Below, piece after piece: positions 56,383 through 64,000 of a stretch of DNA of 64,000 bases. Every line of letters begins with the position of its first letter. The first letter of the stretch is position 1. The position numbers were made by a program, and so were the translations under genes. The stretch spans positions 1-64,000 of the forward strand of contig JAACJM010000274.1 of the NCBI GenBank assembly GCA_013368315.1, given 5' to 3'. The DNA comes from Tetrapyrgos nigripes (lineage: Eukaryota; Basidiomycota; Agaricomycetes; Agaricales; Campanellaceae). A model generated the notes under the pieces. It was not told the DNA's origin. It did no database searches and worked only from the letters and a program-made list of their open reading frames with translations.

Positions 56383-58110
56383 ATGACCAACACCTCCACC
56401 AGTACGTTCCTCTCTCTTTGCGTGTTGTATTCTCATTAAATTCCATGGACAGCCCAATATGTTTGTCTGAGACCAGGAGCTCATATGTGCATTGACTTTC
56501 ACTGACCTTTCTTTCAGTGCAAACTCTGACATATTATTGTAGGGTTAATTATCACTACACCCTCTGTGAACAATCCAGCACCAGGTAGACCCGCAGAACG
56601 GAAGAAAGACAAACCAATGCCTCTCTGGGACTCAGACTCGGATGATGAAGATCCAGTACCACGTAAACCTGCACCACATAAACAGGCATCAGACAATGAA
56701 TGGAAGGAAGGCAAACAGATACCTCTCTGGGACTCAGACTCAGACAATGACCCAGAGATAAAGGAAGACGTATACGAACACAAACCAGCGGCACATTTGG
56801 AGATGGGGAAAGAGAGTCAGGATGCTGCCAGGTACATTGCCAAATAGATTCTGTTTTGTAGATTTAATATTCATACTTGTCTCTATCAACAGTATCCTTA
56901 TGTATCGAGCCTGGTCTAAGGTTCCTTCCATCTCCGATCTGGCGTCAAGTTGGCCTAATGATGATCAGAATATTCCTGTGTTTGCTGTGACACGAGGTTG
57001 GTGGGTTGGGATATTTGTTTCATGGTATGTCTACTATGCCCAAAATGAAACAATTTCTTATTATCTATCATGACAGGAAAACTACTCAACATTTTGTGAG
57101 CTATGTGTATAGACCAATGTACAAGAAGTGTCCATCGCTCACCACAGCGATTGAGTGGTGGACTCAGTGTCTCAACGAAAAGGATGAGGAGTTGTGTCCA
57201 AAGGTATTAGAACGTTTGATGACCGCTCCCCCTTGCCCTATCATACCTCAGACTGCTATGTGGGCCGGGGATTCTCTCATTGTTGAGTCTAGTGAAGGCT
57301 TGGATGTAGGTTCTCATTCAGGGTTGGCTAAACTGACCCCTGCTTGTGGACCTGCCACATCAGGCCTTTATTCAGTTCCTACTTTGGCACCCACCACACC
57401 TCGTTCAACTCGTACCGCCGATTTTTCAACTCCGGCTGCTCAGGTGCCAGTTACACCTCGTTCCAGTCGTATCCTTATCCACATTCTGTTATGATCTGAA
57501 CAAGTTCTAGACCAGCCCAGACACATTATCCAGACCCAAGCCTGTGCATAGATGGTAACTACATACATAGCATTACTTATTTATTTCTTGGATGACTCAC
57601 TACATAGCATTGCACAGTATTACTCCAGATGAGTCCTTATGACTCATTTGCACAGCCTAGCATAGCACTACTTAGGTATATAAGATGTAGATACTTACTC
57701 ATGTACCCCATCGCGTTATTTTGCACAATAGGACCTTGGCTTTAGCTTATCAGTTTAACGGTCAACCAGTCAATGTTGACCCCTGCTGATTAACTGTTCA
57801 ATTCTATTCACTCGTACCTACATCACTACGAGTACACGCAGCTATACAACACTACTTGAAACTATCTACACCACTTTGAAAGACCTTCACTGTAGCTTCT
57901 GCCCACTAGCGGCCCCTTGCTAAGGTCCAGGCGTCATACCAGTTCAAGAAAACCACCCCAAACTTGGCCGATTCCTAACACATTCACAACTCGGATTCTG
58001 AAACCGATGATGAGTATGGCCAACATTTTGACAGTAACTTCAGTGTTTCAGAGCTGGCGGATCTGGACCAGGCTGAGCAGAACGAGCTTTCAAAGTATAT
58101 AGCCTCATAG
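56383..58110 (+). CDS. Viroplasmin-like domain gene, copy 2, KDZ-linked
   Basis: Homologue of the gene at 35335-36503. Pieces in order: MTNTST, QYVCLRPG, LIITTPSVNNPAPG, an acidic linker with WDSDSDDEDP and WDSDSDNDPE repeats, MYRAWSKVPSISDLASSW, VFAVTRGWWVGIFVSW, an intron at the same place as in copy 1, then KTTQHFVSYVYRPMYKK and AIEWWTQCL, a Thr/Pro-rich region, and a last acidic exon (NSDSETDDEYG ... ELSKYIAS) ending at 58110. The exon joins around 56490-56550 and 57480-57990 are uncertain, so it may be decayed. The domain call rests on G.F/Y..W and the downstream S...A...W spacing of RNase H1 N-terminal/viroplasmin domains. The two copies are clearly diverged outside the domain core. Confidence 0.5.
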
Positions 58111-58611
58111 TTGTCAATTCGAAAATTTTTCTGACAGTCGACATCTTAAGTAATTGGACATTTAGGAGTGTGAAACGTTGTGACCACGTCTTCTGACCAA
58201 TTGGAATCTTCTTACCAATTGGATTGTGGATGAATGAAAAAGCAGCTGTACACTCAGGCCACTCATCCGTGCAAATGTACAGGGTCCGGTAGGAGATACA
58301 AAAATTTGTACATTGATGAGTTTTGAGGCTACCATACCAGAGAAAAACTGAAACATGAATTATTTTGTAGATACTAAGTACATGGACCTCTTAATTACCT
58401 CTAAGAAAGAGGGGAGAAAAAAAAAAGGAGGAATTTCACCAAAACCCACACCCTCCTGAAAAAAAGTACTCTGATAAAATTACATTGCTAATGCAATCTG
58501 GATTTCAGGCTAAATCAATCGGATTCAGGACCATGATTGGATAGGTCACCATTGCCCACTTTTTTGCCCTCTCAGCCTTGACTTTTTTAATATCTCCTGT
58601 GGTCTTCTATC
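58111..58611. other. Spacer; nothing recognised
   Basis: Inter-gene region between the two plus-strand KDZ-linked genes. It includes the direct pair TTCTGACCAATTGGAATC / TTCTTACCAATTGGAT near 58188-58215. No coding frame supported. Confidence 0.35.
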
Positions 58612-61064
58612 ATGCCGAATGCTGGTTCATTTAAAGGCAAACAGCTCACATTCCTCAAGTTCCAGAGAGCAGCTTATGCTCAGGCGTGCCTCAACAACTC
58701 CTCAAAGGAAATGCTTTTCTCCAGTGTTTTCCTCCCAAATACGACAACACTAGGGAACCAACAGATGAGCAACTGGGTGCAGTAGATGACAACTCACCTA
58801 TAGGCGACAATTCAAATTCCAATCTGGACGCGATGACTGACGAGGAACACCAGGAATTTAATTTGCAGGAGAAGAAGGTTAAGGATCATGAAGATAAACT
58901 AAAAGGAGTAAGTGGTTATCCCTATGTGATGTCACACATTGTCACACTGACATGCCAATCCATTCAACTCAGAAAATTGGTCGCTGGCTGGAATATCGTT
59001 GGCAGAATAAAGATAACCCTGATTGTGCCAAAAACATCAAGGCTAAGGGAAAAGGCAAGAGCAACATCAACAATGACGTCTTTACTCGTGTCCTTCAAGC
59101 AGTTACCAGTGACTCCCTTGCCAAACCTTGAAAACAATGTGCCTCGAAGTACTGGTTGTCCCAGAATCCTGACGAGTTCTATGCTGAGTATAGCAAGATC
59201 CTCGACGATTGGCGTAATGGGAAGGTCAGGAGCTTGGACGATAAAGCATTTCCAGCTAATTCATGGCGTGATGTACTCAAGAAGCACTGGGCCACTTATC
59301 AGCAGAGGATCAAAGGATATGGGATGAGAAGGCAAAAGACGCACATGAGAAAGTGCTTGAGAAGTATGATGAGGATATCATGGCAGGTGTATCTGACACA
59401 CCAGTTGACAGACAATTGTACGTGTCCTCCTGTTTTGGTTTATACCTGAAGGGGACTAATGGAATTATAAATAGGGCAATCAATCGTCTTGCAGGGCTCC
59501 TGCTCCCAATTATTGGTGCATGCAGTGAAGCCACAGGCTTCCAAATCACTGTCATCGCAGGTGGACCGGAACCTGCTGCAGACGCAGGTACATATGTTGT
59601 CCAAAAATTACCTCTGCGTGTTTCCCTGACAAGTCTCATGTATGTAGTGTTCATTCAGAGATCGCAATTGGGCCTTTGAAGAACTGGACATTCAGATCTA
59701 TGATGCGCACTGCATACAAGGAAAAGGTCTTACCTATATTCAGTGACTATCTTAAACAATGTTACAGTAAGTATTGGTCAATTATCCAACCAAAACTATA
59801 CTAATGTATTGGAACAGGCAAAGCTGAATGCTGCGCATGAGCTCTGGACCCTGCTGATGCTGCCTCCTTGAAGAATTGGTTCAGACAAACTGGGAGTTGG
59901 AGGTCTACAACGTGGATGATGGGACAACTGCAAAACTGTCTGCCGATGCGCCACCTTCATCAACCCAAAGCATCAACACACCTGCTTCTTCTGCAAACTC
60001 ACCTTCACAGATTTCTGTGCCAGTCGCTTCGGAACCGTATTTGGAACAAGCTTTGACTGTACCAGTATCTAGGCCTCAGTCCCCATGCACATCTGTCCCT
60101 GATCATTTGGCCCCCGTATCCTCAGCTCCTTCAAACCTTCCATCCCCTATCCCATTCTGGGCTGGGACACCAATTGATAGTGTTCTCATCCCCACTACAG
60201 CCAATGAGGACCACATGCAAACGGAATCCGTGGTTATCCAGGAGTCTGGTCAGAAACATAGCAACGAGGACACAGCATCAATGAAGTCGGCCAAGAAACA
60301 ACATAAATCAAGTAAGGGCAAGGGCAATTCAGCTGACAGTGAGTACGCCACTGCTCAAAATTCTAAATGCGAGTACTTACTTATTTTTATTTCCAGATAA
60401 GCAAGATACTACAGCCATCCACGTTGACAATCCAAGACCACGTAGCATTTCACCATTGATTGAAATTCTAAGTACTAAGATTTTGTTTTATTGATAGATA
60501 AAGGAGATGCAACCCAAGCTAATCTCCCTATTCCCAATGTTCATATCGACAAGTTGCGTGTTGAGGACCACTTGACTCCAGTTTGTCCAGAACGTCATGC
60601 ACTTAATTGGTTGCATTCAACCAATAGGGTGAGTCAGCTTGGGTGACGTTACTCTCCCATTACTTCATCTTCAGGAGACCAAGCTTGCGGCCGTCGGACT
60701 TTGCCCTGGAGTCGTAGGTGATTGGATTCAGCAAGCCCAGTCTGAGGTTTGGTGACTGTCCAACATGAATGTCAATAAGTACACAGAGGCCTTCGAGAAG
60801 TGGTACGAGGTAATACTACCAGACTGGCAAGAGCGTGATGGAGACGGTCTATGGGTGAAATCTGGGGATAAGGGATCTGAATGGAGTGAGATCTGCAAGT
60901 CAGGGGTAAATGGAGTCCTCGGTGTCATTGTGGTGCTATTCTTTTGGCATCATGGCCTTCAGGTGATGTCAGAGGTTGTGTTATGTTCAGGTGGTTGTGT
61001 TATGTTCAGGTGGTTGTGTTATGTTCAAGATTTCTCATTTGTTTTGGAGCAGATGTGTAAGTAG
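58612..61064 (+). pseudogene. GSFKG/GGPEP-type KDZ-linked gene, copy 2, with frameshifts and a stop
   Basis: Starts MPNAGSFKGKQLTFLKFQ, shifts frame near 58685, then GNAFLQCFPPKYDN, EPTDEQLG and LDAMTDEEHQEF; an intron; IGRWLEYRWQNKDN; TGA at 59129-59131; NPDEFYAEYSKILDDW, another frameshift near 59310; an exon with LLPIIGACSEATGFQITVIAG and GPEPAADAGTYVVQ; VHSE and YKEKVLPIFSDYLKQCY; a long Ser/Pro/Thr-rich linker (59900-60330); short exons with VEDHLTPVCPERHALNWL, LCPGVVGDWIQQA and EAFEKWYEVILPDWQERDG; and a final hydrophobic domain VNGVLGVIVVLFFWHHG, with a 17-bp GGTTGTGTTATGTTCAG duplication nearby, before VQDFSFVLEQM and TAG near 61064. It shows the full domain order that copy 1 lacks. 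Function unknown; not intact. Confidence 0.6.
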
Positions 61065-63228
61065 GTTATGTCTTATAAATACTCTTTCTACCTACTCTCC
61101 TTTTAAGCTATGTTTACTTTAATAAATTCTATATTTGTAGATATCTGACTTTAACTCAGGACCTAATGGGCACACGTTGGGACTGTCACTCAGCACGAAG
61201 GACTTGAAGGAAAACTTGAGGACGAGAATATATTTTACTACCTAAAGTGGGAATGACAGCTTGCACTTAGCGACAGTGACAGCTTGAAATTGGCTTCATT
61301 CCTTGTCCTTTTGGTGTTGTTAAGGAGGTATGGCACTGGGACTTGCAATAATTTTTGTACTATGTACATACATATTACTCATTCAGAAAGCAGCACAAAT
61401 TCAGCACCATTATGAGGATGGTGAAGGATTTAAAGGAGAATCTTCCATTAGCTGAATGATAATGACAGCTTGAATCTTGGCTTGGTTTTGGTGTTGTTAT
61501 GAGAGTATGCCATGTGAATTTGGACTTGTGATTATTTTTGTGCATCATGAAAGCAGCAGGTATTTGGCACCTCTCTGATGCTCATGAAGGAATGGCTGGA
61601 ACTGAGGTCTAAAATCGGCAAACCTGGCATTTTGCTCCCTACCAATTATTAATGTAATTTACGCAAAGTTGAGGAGAAGTGAGAAGGAATAGATAAATCT
61701 AAGCAGAGAAAAGATGCATAGAAGGAAATCCTGAATTAATCCAGTGCACAATGACATGACCTGACGCTGATGCCACCCTATTGAAACTTTTGAATAATTG
61801 GGAATTGAGCCGACAGATTTCCTAATGCCAACCCAACGTAGAATAACCAATGCCACATCCTGAATTAATTCAGTTGTCAAGAACAGGTTCAGATAGGGAC
61901 TGGATGCCTCTCAGGCCACCACACAGGAACCAAAGACGAAGCAATAAGGCAAATAGATGGTATAGATGAGTAAGCCAGTACTGGGCCAGAGTCTACATAG
62001 TACTGAGGACAATGCTGAGCAGTATGGATCAAAGGGACAGAAGTGGACAGACTGAGGAACTATCTACAAAGCCCTGGAGTATATATACAAAAGTGCGAAG
62101 GAGAACAAGATTAGATCAGCAGGTACTGATGGAAACAATCAAGGAATGATAATCAGGTATCTAAGTGATGTCAATATGTGTAACAGGTACAGATATGATC
62201 TGTCAGTGAGAGGAATGATGCATCAAAGAAGATGGAAGCCATAGGTACAAGGAACATGATCTGGAACCAAAGAAGCGAAGAATGATGGAAGGGAGAAGAA
62301 TGATGAAAGGAGAACAAAGAACAGGGTCTAGAAGCGAAGGCATGAAGGGATTCATGACATCAGTGTGCAATGGCATGATCTGACGCCGATGCCACCCTAT
62401 TGAAAACTTTTAAATAAATGTGTGTGGGAAGTGAGCCAATGGATTTCCTAATGCTAACCCGACAATATTAATAACGAATGCCATGCCACTCTAATAACTA
62501 CAAGGTGCATGGGGATCTCCTAATGACTTTAGTATGACCTGATGCACAATAACATGACCCCATGCCACCCTAACATGTTCTAAAGACATGGCAAGTAAAC
62601 AGACGGATGCCCAATCATGTAATAAGTGTGCATGGGAAGTGAGCTGATGGATTTCCAAATGCCGTGAGTTATATAGTAACCCAACATCTAATAACCCAAT
62701 GCCACGCCACCCTAATAACTTAAAGGTGTGTGGGAAGTGAGCCAACAATACTGAGTCCCCTAAGGGCATAACCTGACACCAGGCCACGCAAATAACTAAA
62801 AGGTGCATGGGAAATGACCAGACAGATCACAGCTAATAGTGTGAAGTGACCCAATTGCATAATAACCTGACATGTCACCCTAATGATTAAAATGTGCGTG
62901 AGAAGTTACCTGACAGATCTCCTAATAACCAATACATAATAACCCAAAGCCACGCCACCCTGATAAGTAAACATGATGTCATGCTAACCCTGAACAATAT
63001 CCAACGCCACTAATAACAAAGCTGCATAGGAACAATCCTGATCAGCCGGTCCTAGATTAGTAGAACCCATATATGGTACTGATGGCCATGGGAAACAGCC
63101 TGGCGTTCCCCCAGAGGCATGCCAGTTACAAGCTGTTTCTGGACTTGTTAAAATTGACTGTGTGATGCATCAAAAATTATGTCAAATTGTACTATTATGA
63201 TGTATCAAGCTAGCAGCTAGAGCTGCTC
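61065..63228. repeat. Non-coding satellite-like repeats
   Basis: At 61245-61320 and 61465-61515 a GACAGCTTG(A/C)..TTGGCTT..GGTGTTGTTA segment is duplicated. From about 61740 and especially 62370-63010, degenerate units of roughly 70-130 bp contain AACCCAATGCCACGCCACCC, TAATAACT..AAGGTG(T/C)(G/A)TGGGAA and GTGAGCC..(T/C)GGATTTCCTAATG. No gene recognised in this 2.1-kb stretch. Confidence 0.6.
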
Positions 63229-63830
63229 ATGCCCTCGCGCCCTCATGCCCTCATCCTCTCACACCCTTGTCCTCTTGTCCTCTCATGCCCTCATCCTCTC
63301 ACGCCCTTGTCCTCTTGTCCTCTCATGCCCTCATCCTCTCACGCCCTTGTCCTCTTGTCCTCTCATGCCCTCGTGCCCTCGTGCCCTTGTCCTCTCGTCC
63401 TCTCATGCCCTTGTGCCCCCTCCCATGCCCTCGTCCTCTCATGTAGAGGACAAAGAGAGGATGAGGGTGTGAGGGCATGAGAGGACAAGAGGACAAGGGT
63501 GTGAGAGGACGAGAGGATGAGGTCCCAAGAGGATGAGAGGACAAGGGTGTGAGGGGACAAGAGGAGGGGACAAGAGTGCAAGGGCATGAGAGGACGACAG
63601 TGCGATAGCATGAGAGGATGAGGTCATGAGAGGATGAGAGGACGAGGGTGTAAGGGCACAAGAGGACAAGGGTGTGAAGGCATGAGAGGATGGACAAGAG
63701 GACGAGGGCATGCAGGAGGACAAGAGGACAAGGGTGCAAGGACAAGGGTGCAAGGACGAGGGCACAAGGGTGCGAGAGGACGAGGGCACGAGGCACAAGG
63801 GTGTGAGGGTGCAAGTGCAAGAGGCACAAC
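63229..63830 (-). repeat. Minisatellite, inverted counterpart of the one at 5.8-6.2 kb
   Basis: CCTC-rich on the plus strand to 63440, then GAGG-rich to 63830. The array therefore changes strand near its middle (CTCATGTAGAGGACAAAGAGAGG), forming an imperfect inverted repeat. Units are (T)GCCCTCGTCCTCTCA-like, less regular than the left array. Open frames inside are artefacts. Confidence 0.8.
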
Positions 63831-64000
63831 TTGACTGAAGACTTATCATATAACATGCCTGACCTGGCTTTCCTGTAAGTCCTCTGTAATACTGATAGAC
63901 TTTCTGGTGAATTCCTGTGACTTGCCTGTGACTTGATAAATTTCATCTAACAATTTCCAGACTTTCTTGAAGATTTCCAGGGCCTTCTTTTCTGTAAGTC
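63811..64000 (-). repeat. Dispersed element segment, inverted copy of about 5631-5820, cut by the window end
   Basis: The reverse complement matches the left copy with few changes, starting in GACTTACAG and ending at the minisatellite. The rest of this element lies beyond the window. Confidence 0.85.

Noticed and set aside
63229..63946. Several open frames of 70-210 residues on both strands at the right edge
   Set aside because: All run through the minisatellite and the inverted copy of the same dispersed element; no independent coding signal.

Overview
The window reads as nuclear DNA of a filamentous basidiomycete, most probably an Agaricomycete. The basis is short (about 45-75 nt) GT...AG introns, a multi-exon aryl-alcohol-oxidase-type GMC oxidoreductase, and several families typical of Agaricomycete genomes: KDZ and Plavaka transposases, TET/JBP-like dioxygenases and Ty3/gypsy chromoviruses. 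Only one ordinary cellular gene is clear (the GMC oxidoreductase at 1.35-3.71 kb); almost everything else is mobile DNA, genes travelling with it, or its debris.

Layout. 0-4.7 kb: spacer, then the GMC gene with a TATA box. 4.7-6.3 kb: a compound repeat (171-bp tandem units, a GACTTACAG-rich segment, a 24-bp minisatellite); an inverted copy runs off the right edge at 63.2-64.0 kb. 6.3-15.6 kb: a degenerate repeat block split by a complete but dead gypsy chromovirus (7488-15276, LTRs of about 631 bp, TSD CAATG), which carries an antisense spliced gene and a 257-bp MITE inside its integrase. 15.6-28.0 kb: a KDZ C-terminal fragment, a DUF6698-like gene interrupted by a 628-bp hAT-type MITE, a TET/JBP-like dioxygenase gene, three sequence-related intron-like units, and an unrecognised spliced gene. 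28.0-38.0 kb: KDZ transposase 1 with tandem repeats at its 3' side, a TET/JBP relic, then two plus-strand genes (viroplasmin-like; 'GSFKG/GGPEP'). 38.0-42.1 kb: a second, truncated gypsy. 42.1-48.5 kb: non-coding repeats, a 2.5-kb near-perfect palindrome and a Plavaka transposase remnant. 48.5-51.5 kb: repeats and a loose 3' end of the GSFKG family. 51.5-61.1 kb: KDZ transposase 2, a small minus-strand gene, then again a viroplasmin-like gene and a GSFKG gene in the same order and orientation as beside KDZ 1. 61-64 kb: satellite-like repeats.

How it fits together. The strongest pattern is the repeated module KDZ transposase (minus) / viroplasmin-like gene (plus) / GSFKG gene (plus), seen twice about 22 kb apart with shared intron positions but clearly diverged proteins. 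This suggests a multigene transposon, or a gene neighbourhood maintained with KDZ elements. TET/JBP-type dioxygenases (one long gene, one relic) lie close by, as described for KDZ elements in mushrooms. The premature stops in these genes are nearly all TGA, TAA or TAG explicable by one C-to-T change on one strand, and the two LTRs of the first gypsy differ almost only by transitions, which fits decay by cytosine deamination. Exon borders and family names come from reading the sequence; no search was run.
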